DNA from: an uncultured Mycoplasmatota bacterium
Lineage (GTDB): Bacteria; Bacillota_I; Bacilli_A; RF39; UBA660
Direction: 5' to 3'
NCBI GenBank assembly: GCA_946497145.1
Contig: CAMMJA010000009.1
Coordinates: forward strand, 1 to 35,542
DNA: 35,542 nt
Of the stretch, positions 7,308 through 18,856 are shown in pieces. The position numbers and the translations under genes are program-made. Every line of letters starts with the position of its first letter. The stretch's first letter is position 1. The notes beneath the pieces are model-generated. The model ran no database searches and was not told the DNA's origin. It saw only the letters and a program-made list of their open reading frames with translations.

Positions 7308-7763
7308 ATGGAGGTTACAATCAAAAAGGCCACAAAAGAAAATGTTTTTGTGGCAAATGATTTATTGACAGAGTTAATTCGAGATGAAAAACAATATGAT
7401 ACGAATATCAATCAAGATTGTAAGGTTTTAAATTGTTATGAGAACTTTATTGATAATGAAAATAACTGTATTTTATTTGCTTTTGTTGGTGATCAAATTG
7501 TTGGTTATTTATATGGCTATGTTATCGATGGTGGAGATGCCTATTTGGAAAAAGTAAGCCAATTAGAGGCGATGTATGTAAAAGACGCTTATCGAGGAAA
7601 TAAAATAGGCAGTATGTTAATGAAAGAATTTAAGAATTGGTCTCATAAGAAGAATGTAAGATATATGGAATTAAAGGTGTGTACATCGAATCAAAATGCT
7701 ATTTGTCTTTATCAAAAAGAAGGTTTTTCTACTATTAAATACATAATGGGGATCAAACTTTAA
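7308..7763 (+). CDS. GNAT-family N-acetyltransferase
   Basis: This 151-residue cytoplasmic acetyltransferase has acetyl-CoA-binding motif A as LEAMYVKDAYRGNKIGSMLM (about residues 85-104) with the RGNKIG turn. Motif B follows as LKVCTSNQNAICLYQKEGF. The substrate is unknown; GNATs of this form modify proteins, small amines or antibiotics. AAAGGAAA precedes the ATG. It is a monocistronic-looking gene between the ABC operon and the Fic module, with no obvious link to either. Confidence 0.88.
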   Translation: MEVTIKKATKENVFVANDLLTELIRDEKQYDTNINQDCKVLNCYENFIDNENNCILFAFVGDQIVGYLYGYVIDGGDAYLEKVSQLEAMYVKDAYRGNKIGSMLMKEFKNWSHKKNVRYMELKVCTSNQNAICLYQKEGFSTIKYIMGIKL

Positions 7764-7843
7764 ATTTAGAATAAAAAAATATGATAGAATGGTCAACGGT
7801 AAAAGAAAAATATGGTAAAATAGACTCATAAGGAGGCATGAGT

Positions 7844-8053
7844 ATGGATAAAACAAAAGTAGATCATGCGATCGATCAAGCTGCGGCCAACATGAGTTTT
7901 GAAGGTATGAATTTGACATCTGATGAGAAAAAGCAGATTAAAAGTGATTTGGAAGAGAAAAGAAGTTTGTTACTTTCTTTTTTAGATCTTTATAAGAAAA
8001 GACAAAGAAACAAGCACGATAAAGGTGGAAAAAATACATGCAAGAAGAAATAA
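7844..8053 (+). CDS. Fic-associated antitoxin-like small protein (VbhA-like, class I)
   Basis: This 69-residue protein lies directly upstream of, and overlaps by 16 nt, a Fic-domain gene. Residues 16-21 (NMSFEG) followed by MNLTSDEKKQIKSDLEE resemble the inhibitory helix of Fic antitoxins, whose motif is (S/T)xxxE(G/N). Here E20-G21 are kept but the S/T position is N16. In the family the glutamate reaches into the Fic active site and blocks productive ATP binding. ATG 7844 is chosen over ATG 7838 because AGGAGG is 7 nt from the former and 1 nt from the latter. An extended -10 element (TGGTAAAAT, 7813-7821) lies just upstream. The basic C-terminus is not explained. The antitoxin call is inference from motif and context. 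Confidence 0.7.
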   Translation: MDKTKVDHAIDQAAANMSFEGMNLTSDEKKQIKSDLEEKRSLLLSFLDLYKKRQRNKHDKGGKNTCKKK

Positions 8054-8733
8054 ATCGAATCATAGAAGAGGAAAATCGCCGATTGAGGGAACTACCCCGT
8101 GAATTTAAACAAGATAAACGTTGTTATAAAGGGACCAAAGTATTGATTAATAAATTAGGAATTCACGATCCGCAACTGCTTATGGTAGTAGAAAGAAAAA
8201 GAGTGGCTGCAAATCTTACTTATATGCAACTGTATCCTTTTGTTGGCAATTTTGATATGCAACATTTAAAAGATATTCATTACATTTTATTTGGTAGCAT
8301 TTATCCGTTTGCAGGTCACTTTCGAGATACGGATTTATCGAAAGGTGGAACGAATTTTTGCCGTTGTGATTTATTAGAAGATTATTTGAAGGAAACTTTG
8401 GATAAGATGAACCGAAAAATTTATCAAGTGACGACGAAAGAAGAATATGTTTCTTTTTTGGCCTATTTTTATTCTGAATTAAACATGGCCCATCCCTTTC
8501 GAGAGGGAAATGGGAGAACCATTCGTGAATTTATGCGTCAGTTTGTAGAAAAGAAAAACGATATTTTGCCTTTTGGAGATTGTCAATTGTTGTATTCTAA
8601 CATGGACAAAGATCGCTTATTAGAAGCAACGATTTACAGTGTGAAACACGATACTAGTTTGTTAGAACTTGAGTTTGCAAAGGGCTTGGTCAAAAAAGAA
8701 AAAGTAGAAGATAGTAGTAAAAGACGTAAATAG
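8038..8733 (+). CDS. Fic-domain protein, probable AMP-transferase toxin
   Basis: This 231-residue Fic/DOC-fold enzyme has a complete catalytic motif, HPFREGNGRTIREF (residues 152-165, catalytic H152). The substrate-positioning flap region is YPFAGHFRDTDLSKGGTNF (89-107). With an intact motif it should be able to transfer AMP from ATP to a Ser/Thr/Tyr of a target; many such toxins hit DNA gyrase or topoisomerase IV. No inhibitory SxxxEG helix is visible at its own N-terminus, which fits a class I system whose inhibitor is the separate upstream protein. The lysine-rich C-terminal tail ends in the terminator. The target is unknown. Confidence 0.9.
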   Translation: MQEEINRIIEEENRRLRELPREFKQDKRCYKGTKVLINKLGIHDPQLLMVVERKRVAANLTYMQLYPFVGNFDMQHLKDIHYILFGSIYPFAGHFRDTDLSKGGTNFCRCDLLEDYLKETLDKMNRKIYQVTTKEEYVSFLAYFYSELNMAHPFREGNGRTIREFMRQFVEKKNDILPFGDCQLLYSNMDKDRLLEATIYSVKHDTSLLELEFAKGLVKKEKVEDSSKRRK

Positions 8734-8748
8734 ATCGTCTTTTTCTTT
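8719..8748 (+). terminator. Terminator of the Fic module
   Basis: AAAAGACG (8719-8726) pairs with CGTCTTTT (8736-8743), followed by TTCTTTT. The fic stop codon (8731-8733) sits in the loop. Confidence 0.8.
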
Positions 8749-8795
8749 TGTTTCAACTTTAATTATTGTATAATGAAACTAGGGAGTAGGGTATC

Positions 8796-10893
8796 ATGAT
8801 AGAAAATTTAAATGAACAACAAAAAGAAGCCGTATTGTATAACGATGGGCCACTGCTTATTTTAGCAGGTGCTGGTAGTGGAAAAACGAGAGTTCTGACT
8901 ACTAAAATTGCTTATTTGATCCAAGAACGAAACGTTATGCCATATCATATTTTGGCAATTACTTTTACCAATAAGGCCGCCAAAGAAATGAAAAGTCGTA
9001 TTGTCGGTTTGATCGGATCGGTAGCTTCTGATATACAAATATCTACCTTTCATAGTTTTGGTCTTAAGATTATTCGTGAGAATGCTAATTTATTGGGATA
9101 TCAATCTAATTTTGTCATCATGGATAGCGACGATTCTTTGACGATCATACGTAAAATTTTAAAGGATATGGATTTAGATCCGAAAGTATATCATCCAAAA
9201 GCCATTAAAAACAAAATCAGTGGTTGTAAAAATGAATTTGTTTCACCAGAAGAGTATGAAAAATACGCAGCAAGCGAGTACGAACAAGTGATTTGTAGTG
9301 TTTATCAAAAATATGAAAGAAAACTAAGACAAAATAATTCGATGGATTTTGATGACTTGCTTTTGCTTCCTATTCGTCTGTTTCAAAAACATCCGAGTGT
9401 TCTACAAAAGTATCAAGAACGTTATCAGTATATTTTGATCGATGAGTACCAGGATACCAACGAAGCACAATATATTTTAACGAAATTGTTAAGTGCGAAA
9501 TATCGCAATATTTGTTGCGTCGGTGATAATGATCAAGCTATTTATGGTTTTCGAGGCGCTAATTATAAGAACATTTTGAATTTTGAGAAAGATTATGAAG
9601 ATGCTAAAATTATCAAATTAGAACAAAATTATCGTTCTACCACCATGATTTTAGATGCTGCCAATTCTGTGATTCGAAACAACAAGAATAGAAAAGAGAA
9701 AAATTTATTTGGTACGAAAAAGGTAGGAGAGAAAGTAAAATATTATCGTGCTTATGATGAAAAAGATGAGGCACACTATGTTTCTTATCACGCCAAAAAA
9801 TTGATTGAAGATGGGATCGAGCCAGAAGAAATTGCGGTTTTATATCGTACCAATGCGCAATCTCGTATGGTAGAAGAAGCGTTGTTGAAAGAACGTGTTC
9901 CTTATCATATTGTTGGTGGCTTAAACTTCTATGCCCGAAAGGAAATTAAGGATTTGCTTGCCTACTTGCGACTCATTCATAATGAACAAGATAATGTGAG
10001 TTTACTTCGGGTGATTAACACTCCAAAACGAGGCATTGGTCTAAGAACGATTGATAAGTTAATTGAAAAAGCAGATTCAGAAAACATCAGTATTTATGAA
10101 GCCATTACAAGTTCTAAGGAGTTGGCTTTTAAAAACATTATTGAATCGTTAAAGAAAATCAAAGAACATGTGACGTTGACGGAATTAATCGACAAAGTAC
10201 TGGATGCTACTGGAATGAAGGCCGATTTAGAAAGTGAAAAAACATTAGAAAGTGAAATCCGTCTTGAAAACTTGGAAGAATTTAAGTCGATTACCAAAGA
10301 TTTCGAAGAGCGGGAAGGCGTAATTTCTCTTGAAGATTTCTTGTTTGAAGTAAGTTTGGTTACCGATGTGGATACGCGACAAGATGGAACTTCGAAAATT
10401 AACTTAATGACCGTACATTCCGTGAAAGGTTTAGAGTTTGATTACGTATTTGTCATTGGGTTAGAAGAAGGAATTTTTCCGCATATGAATTCTTTGATGA
10501 GCGAAAGTGATGTAGAAGAAGAACGACGTCTATGCTATGTGGCGATTACGCGAGCCAAGGAGCAATTGTACTTGTTGAATGCTAGAAGAAGGACGTTATT
10601 TGGAAAAGATCAAGTAAATCCTCCTAGTCGTTTCATTGGAGAAATCAAGGAAGAATTGCTTTCTATGGAACGTGTGGAACAACAAGAGGAAGTGTCTCCA
10701 AAAATCAACAAAGAAGAAAAATTTTATGAAAATGAGATGAACTATCAAGTTGGTGATTATGTTTATCATGATACATTTGGTACAGGCAAAGTAGTAGAAG
10801 TTACGAATACTTTAGTCAGTGTGGCATTTCGCTTGCCATATGGCATAAAAAAATTGATGAAAAATCATAAAAGTTTAAGGAAGGTGCAAGAAA

Positions 10894-10901
<8 letters not shown>
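8796..10901 (+). CDS. pcrA: ATP-dependent DNA helicase PcrA (UvrD/Rep family, SF1A)
   Basis: This 701-residue 3'-5' helicase acts in repair and in removing RecA and conflicting complexes at forks. Helicase motifs appear in order: Walker A AGAGSGKT (24-31), TFTNKAAKEM (Ia), DEYQDTN (II), GDNDQAIYGFRGA (III), QNYRST (IV), TVHSVKGLEF (V) and CYVAITRAKEQLYL (VI). The C-terminal NYQVGDYVYHDTFGTGKV is the Tudor-like domain that binds RNA polymerase in PcrA. A TATAAT lies at 8769-8774 with a weak -35. The stop overlaps the next gene by 8 nt. PcrA next to LigA is conserved in Bacillota. Confidence 0.96.
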
Positions 10902-13883
<2,982 letters not shown>

Positions 13884-13940
13884 TAATTTAGTAGAAAAAA
13901 ATAGAAAAGTATTGTATAATGTGCTTAAGAGGTGAAAGGT

Positions 13941-14597
13941 ATGTTGAAAAAGAAGAAAAGGGAAACGAAAGAGAAAGCAAACAAAAGAAAGAAAAAAAGT
14001 GAAAGAGAAAAAAAACCGATCAATGTAAGAAAGATTATCAATATTGCCTTTTTGGTTATCATTGGAGTGTTGGCTATTGTATTAATTGATTTGGTTTGTG
14101 TTTTAAAATTTCATGTTGGTCCTTTTTTTGCCATTCGGACAAATGTTTATGAAGATGGTGGTACAAAAGTATATTATGGTTTGGGTTATAAAGTAATTAA
14201 GTATAACCAAGAAGAAGGAAAAAAAGGAACGAAAGTTGGTTTTTGGACGATGCCTTATACCGCAATTCCAACTCCCGTTGATATTTTAGATTTGGCCATT
14301 GCTTATCGTAACGACCCAGAAGCAACTTATAAAAAATATTACGATCAATATTTACAAGTGACTGGTAGCGTATATACGGTAGATAATCAAAAGAAAGTAT
14401 TAACCATTCGCTATATTGATCCTGATGGAAAATATACCTTAGATGTCGTTGCTTCCATGTACGATGATGATGTAGATTTGTCTGTTTATTCTGTCGGAAG
14501 CACGGTAAGTTTCGTTGGAAGTGTCAACGATTATCGAGATAAAACTGATACCACCCCTAATCAAATTTGGATGCGAGATTGTTTTATGAGAGAGTAG
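13941..14597 (+). CDS. Membrane-anchored protein with a probable OB-fold exterior domain
   Basis: This 218-residue protein has a very basic cytoplasmic N-terminus (about 30 residues, mostly K/E/R), one membrane span (about 37-58) and an exterior part. The last 90 residues (YDQYLQVTGSVYTVDNQ ... LDVVASMYDDDVD ... YSVGSTVSFVGSVNDY) have the alternating strand pattern of tRNA_anti-like OB folds found in exported proteins. Function is unknown. It occupies the place of yerH/camS between ligA and gatCAB in Bacillus. ATG 13941 follows AGAGGTG; GTG 13932 overlaps that site and is rejected. TATAAT lies at 13915-13920. Confidence 0.72.
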   Translation: MLKKKKRETKEKANKRKKKSEREKKPINVRKIINIAFLVIIGVLAIVLIDLVCVLKFHVGPFFAIRTNVYEDGGTKVYYGLGYKVIKYNQEEGKKGTKVGFWTMPYTAIPTPVDILDLAIAYRNDPEATYKKYYDQYLQVTGSVYTVDNQKKVLTIRYIDPDGKYTLDVVASMYDDDVDLSVYSVGSTVSFVGSVNDYRDKTDTTPNQIWMRDCFMRE

Positions 14598-14613
14598 AAA
14601 TACTCTTTTTTTA
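14591..14613 (+). terminator. Terminator after the OB-fold membrane protein
   Basis: AGAGTA (14591-14596), tetraloop GAAA, TACTCT (14601-14606), T7. The stop codon TAG (14595-14597) is part of the hairpin. Confidence 0.85.
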
Positions 14614-14675
14614 TGTGTCAATATTGTAAGAAAACAAAATAGAAAATAATGTTATACTATAAATGTGGTGATATT

Positions 14676-15002
14676 ATAAAAAAAATTATGTTGTAGAAGA
14701 CGATATCATTATGGTGACTAGTAGAGTGTTGGAAATGGTTGAAGTGTTATCGATGTCTTATGGTGCAAACGACTATATTACGAATCCCTATCATCCAACG
14801 ATACTGTTACTTAGAATTTCAAATATTTTTAAAAGAATGGAAAAAATATAGATTTTCTTTCGTACGATAGATAAGATCAAACCTAGTAAAGGAATGTTGA
14901 TAAAGGATCAGTTTTAGAGTTAACTAAAAATGAAATGTTCATCTTTTCTTATTTATTGAATAGTCGTGGTAATATTGTATCGTGTGATGAACAATTGTTG
15001 TG
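14676..15002 (+). pseudogene. Decayed OmpR/PhoB-type response regulator
   Basis: No intact gene lies between 14598 and 15180, but two fragments of a response regulator can be read. The first (14687-14851) gives YVVEDDIIMV, jumps to SYGANDYITNPYHPTILLLRI, and then meets a TAG. An intact receiver has about 80 residues between these two blocks, so the central part with the phosphoacceptor aspartate is deleted. The second (14914-15002, separated from the first by stops) gives LELTKNEMFIFSYLLNSRGN and IVSCDEQLLW, the start of the winged-helix domain. The start seems lost as well: ATA at 14676-14678 after GGTGATATT, where ATG is expected. It cannot make a working regulator. Confidence 0.8.
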
Positions 15003-15110
15003 GTCGATTGTCATGACGGCTATTTTTATCGTAATGATCTACGGTGGATACTTTTTACTGACTTATTTTTTGATGAAAGAGCAACGACAAAAATGTCGAT
15101 TCCTATTATT
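15003..15110 (+). pseudogene. Remnant of a sensor kinase membrane segment
   Basis: Directly after the winged-helix fragment and in the same frame comes a hydrophobic stretch, IVMTAIFIVMIYGGYFLLTYFL, followed by MKEQRQK. It looks like a transmembrane segment and juxtamembrane start of a histidine kinase. A deletion would have joined the end of the regulator to the partner kinase, removing all catalytic domains. The kinase identity is inferred from the usual regulator-kinase gene order. Confidence 0.5.
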
Positions 15111-15123
15111 TTTTGTAAGAAAA

Positions 15124-15146
15124 GATACCCTACAGGGTATTTTTTT
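15124..15146 (+). terminator. Terminator upstream of gatC
   Basis: ATACCC (15125-15130), loop TACA, GGGTAT (15135-15140), T tract. It is probably the original terminator of the lost two-component operon and now insulates gatCAB. A TATAAT (15149-15154) follows immediately, 27 bp before gatC. Confidence 0.8.
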
Positions 15147-15180
15147 GATATAATAATGCATGAATGGAAGGAAGGTAAAG

Positions 15181-15474
15181 ATGGAGAAATTGACAAAAGA
15201 AGAAGTGCTACATGTTGCGCATCTTGCTAGAATAGAAGTAAGCGATGAGGAAATTGAAAAGTATCGTGTACAGTTGGGACAATTGTGGAGTGAAGTTGAA
15301 AAAATAAATGAAGTAAAAAGTGATGAAGAAATGCTTTTTATTACCCCTATCAAAGAGGAATCTTTGCTACGTTCTGATGATGAAAAAGAGGAAATGCCCT
15401 TTGAAGAAATGAAAAAGAATGCCAAAAGAACAAGTGGCAATTTTATAGAAGTGCCGGTGATGATTCATGAATAA
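15181..15474 (+). CDS. gatC: Asp-tRNA(Asn)/Glu-tRNA(Gln) amidotransferase subunit C
   Basis: This 97-residue subunit wraps between GatA and GatB and stabilises the complex. The N-terminal helix EEVLHVAHLARIEVSDEEIEKY is diagnostic, and the C-terminal R371-like LLRSDDE and a short hydrophobic end are present. ATG 15181 follows AAGGAAGG; the upstream in-frame ATG 15160 has no binding site. It overlaps gatA by 8 nt (ATGAATAA). Confidence 0.94.
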   Translation: MEKLTKEEVLHVAHLARIEVSDEEIEKYRVQLGQLWSEVEKINEVKSDEEMLFITPIKEESLLRSDDEKEEMPFEEMKKNAKRTSGNFIEVPVMIHE

Positions 15475-16915
15475 TTATTTTAACCTTAGTATTAAAGAAC
15501 TTAATGAAAAACTTAAGAAAAAAGAGATAAAGCCGCTCGACTTGGTAGAGGAAGCATTTTCGATCATTGAACAAAATCAAGATTTAAATGCATTTATTAC
15601 CTTAAATAAGGATGAAGCCATTCAAGAGGCGAAAGAATTAGAAAACATGGAAGTCGATAACTTGTTGTTTGGAATTCCAATTGCCGTTAAAGATAATATT
15701 ATGACCAAAAACTTGCGTACGACTTGTGCTTCTAAAATGTTAGAAGATTTCATTCCTGTTTACGATGCGACAGTCGTTCGTAAAATAAAAGAAAAGCACA
15801 TGATTATTATTGGGAAAACGAATATGGATGAATTTGCGATGGGATCTACTTCACAGACTAGTTATTTTAAAGCGCCCCATAATCCTTGGGATAAAACGCG
15901 AATTGCTGGTGGATCGTCTGGTGGAAGTGCCACAGCAGTGGCTGCTGGAATGACGATGTTTGCTTTGGGTAGTGATACAGGTGGAAGTATTCGTCAGCCG
16001 GCTAGTTATACGGGACTTGTTGGAATGAAACCAACTTATGGTAGAGTGTCCCGCTATGGTTTGGTGGCATTTGCTTCTAGTTTAGATCAAATAGGTCCGA
16101 TGACCAAACACGTTTATGAAAACGCTTTGCTGCTTAACGCTATCGTTGGAAAAGACGATCATGATTTAACTAGTGTCGAACGAAAAAAAGAAGATTTTAC
16201 GGCATTGATTGGTAAAGATATCAAAGGGATGAAAATTGCTGTTCCAAATTATTTTGTGAGCAATATTGTCGATTCTGAGATACTAGAGAAATTTCAACAA
16301 GTGGTTTCTTTGTTGCAAGAAAATGGTGCAGTGGTTTCTTATGTAGATCTTCCTTATTTAGATAAGGCCGTTACGCTTTATCAAATTATTGCGATGGGAG
16401 AAGCAAGCAGCAATTTGGCCCGTTTTGATGGAGTGCGTTATGGATATGCTTGTAAAGATCCAAAAGATGTAGAACAACTTTATTGTAAGAGTAGACAAGA
16501 GGGTTTTGGGGATGAAGTAAAACGTCGTATTATGGTTGGCTCTTATTTATTAAGTGGAAAAAATGCCAAAGAATACTATGATAAAGCGTTGCAAATCCGC
16601 AGTAAAATGGCTAAAAGTTTTGCTTCTTGCTTTGAAGAATTCGATATAGTTATTGGTCCTACGACGACGACGGTTGCTTATCCTTTGGGAGAAGGAGTAG
16701 ATGATCCTCTTCAAACTTTTTTAGATGATGTTTTGGTAATTCCTGTCAACATGGCAGGTCTTCCAGGAATGAATGTTCCGATTGGTCTTTCTTCCTCTAA
16801 TATGCCCGTTGGAATGCATTTGATTGGTAATTATTTTGAAGAGCAGAAGATGTATCAGTTGGCATCCTTCTTGGAACAAAAACTACACTTTGGACAAAAG
16901 GAGGTACAAGAATGA
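15467..16915 (+). CDS. gatA: Asp-tRNA(Asn)/Glu-tRNA(Gln) amidotransferase subunit A
   Basis: This 482-residue amidase-signature enzyme releases ammonia from glutamine for transamidation of mischarged tRNA. The catalytic triad is complete: K75 in AVKDNI, S150 in GGSSGGS (148-154) and S174 in GSDTGGS (168-174). Length and motifs are normal with no sign of decay. It overlaps gatB by 4 nt (ATGA), so gatB translation should be coupled to it. Confidence 0.97.
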   Translation: MNNYFNLSIKELNEKLKKKEIKPLDLVEEAFSIIEQNQDLNAFITLNKDEAIQEAKELENMEVDNLLFGIPIAVKDNIMTKNLRTTCASKMLEDFIPVYDATVVRKIKEKHMIIIGKTNMDEFAMGSTSQTSYFKAPHNPWDKTRIAGGSSGGSATAVAAGMTMFALGSDTGGSIRQPASYTGLVGMKPTYGRVSRYGLVAFASSLDQIGPMTKHVYENALLLNAIVGKDDHDLTSVERKKEDFTALIGKDIKGMKIAVPNYFVSNIVDSEILEKFQQVVSLLQENGAVVSYVDLPYLDKAVTLYQIIAMGEASSNLARFDGVRYGYACKDPKDVEQLYCKSRQEGFGDEVKRRIMVGSYLLSGKNAKEYYDKALQIRSKMAKSFASCFEEFDIVIGPTTTTVAYPLGEGVDDPLQTFLDDVLVIPVNMAGLPGMNVPIGLSSSNMPVGMHLIGNYFEEQKMYQLASFLEQKLHFGQKEVQE

Positions 16916-18333
16916 GTGCATATCAGACGACAGTCGGCATCGAGGTTCACTGCGAATTAAAAACGAAGAGTAAAATGTTTTCAGCGGCTTCCAATCACTA
17001 TGGTGGTTCTGCTAACAGCAATATTAATCCTATCGATTTAGGATATCCTGGAACTTTACCCACGATCAATGAACAAGCCGTAAATTTGGCGATTCGAGCA
17101 GCACTTGCTTTGCACTGTCATATCAATCAAGAGATGTACTTTGATCGTAAAAACTATTTTTATCCTGATTTACCCAAAGGATATCAAATTACACAAGCCA
17201 GAACGCCAATTGGCGTAGATGGATATGTTATGATCGAATGTAATGGACAAGAAAAAAAGATTCGAATTCACGATATTCACATGGAAGAAGATACTGCCAA
17301 AAGTATTCACCAAGGGAGTCATTCGTACTTAGATTTTAATCGTGCTGGTGTTCCTCTTTTAGAAATTGTGACCGAAGCCGATATGAAAAGCAGTGAATAA
17401 GCCGTTTTGTATTTAGAAAAGCTACGAGAACTGCTTCTTTATACCGATGTTTCTGACTGCAAGATGGAAGAAGGAAGTATGCGTTGTGATGTAAACGTAT
17501 CGATTAGTAAAACTGAAAAATTGGGAACCAGGACCGAAATCAAGAATATTGGTTCTGTTCACAGTGTGGGACTGGCTATTGATGCGGAAAGTAAGCGACA
17601 AGAAGAAGTGTTAGAGCAAGGTGGTATGATTCGAGAAGAAACGAGACGTTTTGATGAAAGTATCAACCAGACGATTTTGATGCGCGTCAAAGAAATTGGA
17701 AACGACTATCGTTATTTTCCAGAACCAGACATTCCAAAGTTAAAAATTAGTGAAGAAAGAATCGAGCAAGTTAAGAAGCAACTTCCAATGTTGCCAGATG
17801 AGAGAAGAAAGGTCTATTTAGATCTTGGAATTCTTCCCATTAACTGTGATAAATTGATTCAAAACAAACCACTCAGTGACTTTTTTAATACTTTGCTTGG
17901 AAAAGATGTTGATTTTGTCGTAGCGAGCAATCTTCTTTTGGGAGATATTTCTGCTTATTTAAATAAAAACAATCAGACGCTTGAAAAGACGACTTTGTCT
18001 ACAGAACGTTTTGTTTTATTACTTAGTCAGTTGAAACAAGGTGTGATTACGAATAAGATTGTCAAGGATATTTTGCCTGATTTCTTAACAACTTTGGATA
18101 GCATCGAAGCGTTGATGGAACAAAAAGGAATTAAGAATATGAACGATGCTTCACTTCTAATTGAAATTATCAGGAATATAATAAAACAAAATCCAGATAG
18201 TGTAAAAGATTATCAAGAGGGGAAAGATCGTGCCTTGAAATTCTTGATGGGACAAGTTATGAAGGAAACGAAGGGTTCTGCGAATCCAGCCCTTGCTAGT
18301 CAGTTATTGAAAGAAGAATTAAGCAAACAATAA
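16912..18333 (+). pseudogene. gatB: Asp-tRNA(Asn)/Glu-tRNA(Gln) amidotransferase subunit B, interrupted by an in-frame TAA
   Basis: The frame encodes a normal GatB of 473 codons, but codon 163 (17398-17400) is TAA. Upstream are 162 good residues (TTVGIEVHCELKTKSKMFS ... YPDLPKGYQITQ ... GVPLLEIVTEADMKSSE). Downstream, in the same frame, the protein continues at once with AVLYLEKLREL, DVSDCKMEEGSMRCDVNVSI and the helical tail to 18333. Homologues usually have Glu-Glu-Ala here, so a single G-to-T change (GAA to TAA) explains it. GatB binds the tRNA and holds the kinase/transamidase site. The only restart nearby, TTG 17407, has no ribosome binding site. It is either a sequencing or assembly error, a true nonsense mutation, or suppressed; gatA and gatC look healthy. 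Confidence 0.9.
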
Positions 18334-18334
18334 A

Positions 18335-18363
18335 TTGCTTCTTTGATTAACATGTGATATGAT
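18335..18363 (+). promoter_or_regulatory. Promoter of the 18386-20892 gene pair
   Basis: TTGCTT (18335-18340), 17 bp, TATGAT (18358-18363). The -35 element is also the right arm of a weak AAGCAA/TTGCTT inverted repeat (18321-18340) just before the gatB stop, which may end the gatCAB transcript. Confidence 0.55.
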
Positions 18364-18385
18364 AAAAATAATAGGATGTGAGAAA

Positions 18386-18856
18386 ATGAGTTTTATTAAA
18401 CGAAATAAGTATACGATCATTGTCGTTATTGTATTTGTACTTTTGATTTTTATAGGCGCAAAAGCCATGGAACTTTTTTTCCCAAATTCAGGGAAAGCCA
18501 TTTATGGGGATCGTCTAGATGGCATTGAAGAAGTAGAAATTAAAGATTCCAAGATGGAACAAGTATTGGCTGAAATGAAGGAAGATCCTATCATTTCTGA
18601 CATTAGTCAAATTACGAGAGGAAAACTTGTGACGTTTTCTATCGTGGTAAACGATGATGTTACGATTGATGCTGCTAAACCATTGGCCGATAAAGCAATC
18701 GCTTCTTTTGAAGATGATCAAAAATCATACTATGATTTTCAAGTGATGATTTCTAAAAATAATAAAGAGTTGACAGATTTTCCGATTATAGGATATAAAC
18801 ACCATGATAGCAGTGGCTTTTCATGGACAAAAGATAGAGCAGGTGCTAGCGAATGA
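18386..18856 (+). CDS. Small single-span membrane protein of unknown function
   Basis: This 156-residue protein has residues 1-8 as a basic cytoplasmic start and about 9-30 as a membrane span (TIIVVIVFVLLIFIGAKAM). The rest is an exterior domain of mixed strands and helices (KMEQVLAEMKEDPIISD, KLVTFSIVVNDDVTIDAAKPLADKAI). No family is recognised. Its stop overlaps the start of the receptor gene downstream (ATGA), so the two are co-translated and may form one sensing complex. ATG 18386 follows AGGATGTGAG; the open frame from 18359 would cover the promoter. Confidence 0.75.
   Translation: MSFIKRNKYTIIVVIVFVLLIFIGAKAMELFFPNSGKAIYGDRLDGIEEVEIKDSKMEQVLAEMKEDPIISDISQITRGKLVTFSIVVNDDVTIDAAKPLADKAIASFEDDQKSYYDFQVMISKNNKELTDFPIIGYKHHDSSGFSWTKDRAGASE

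Noticed and set aside
14935-15230. Small plus-strand ORFs of 72 and 76 residues before gatC taken as real genes
   Set aside because: The first is the regulator and kinase debris of the pseudogene; the second is another frame running into gatC.
16912-18333. Codon reassignment of TAA to explain gatB
   Set aside because: Many intact genes here (for example gatC, pcrA, tsaD) end properly with TAA, so TAA is a normal stop.
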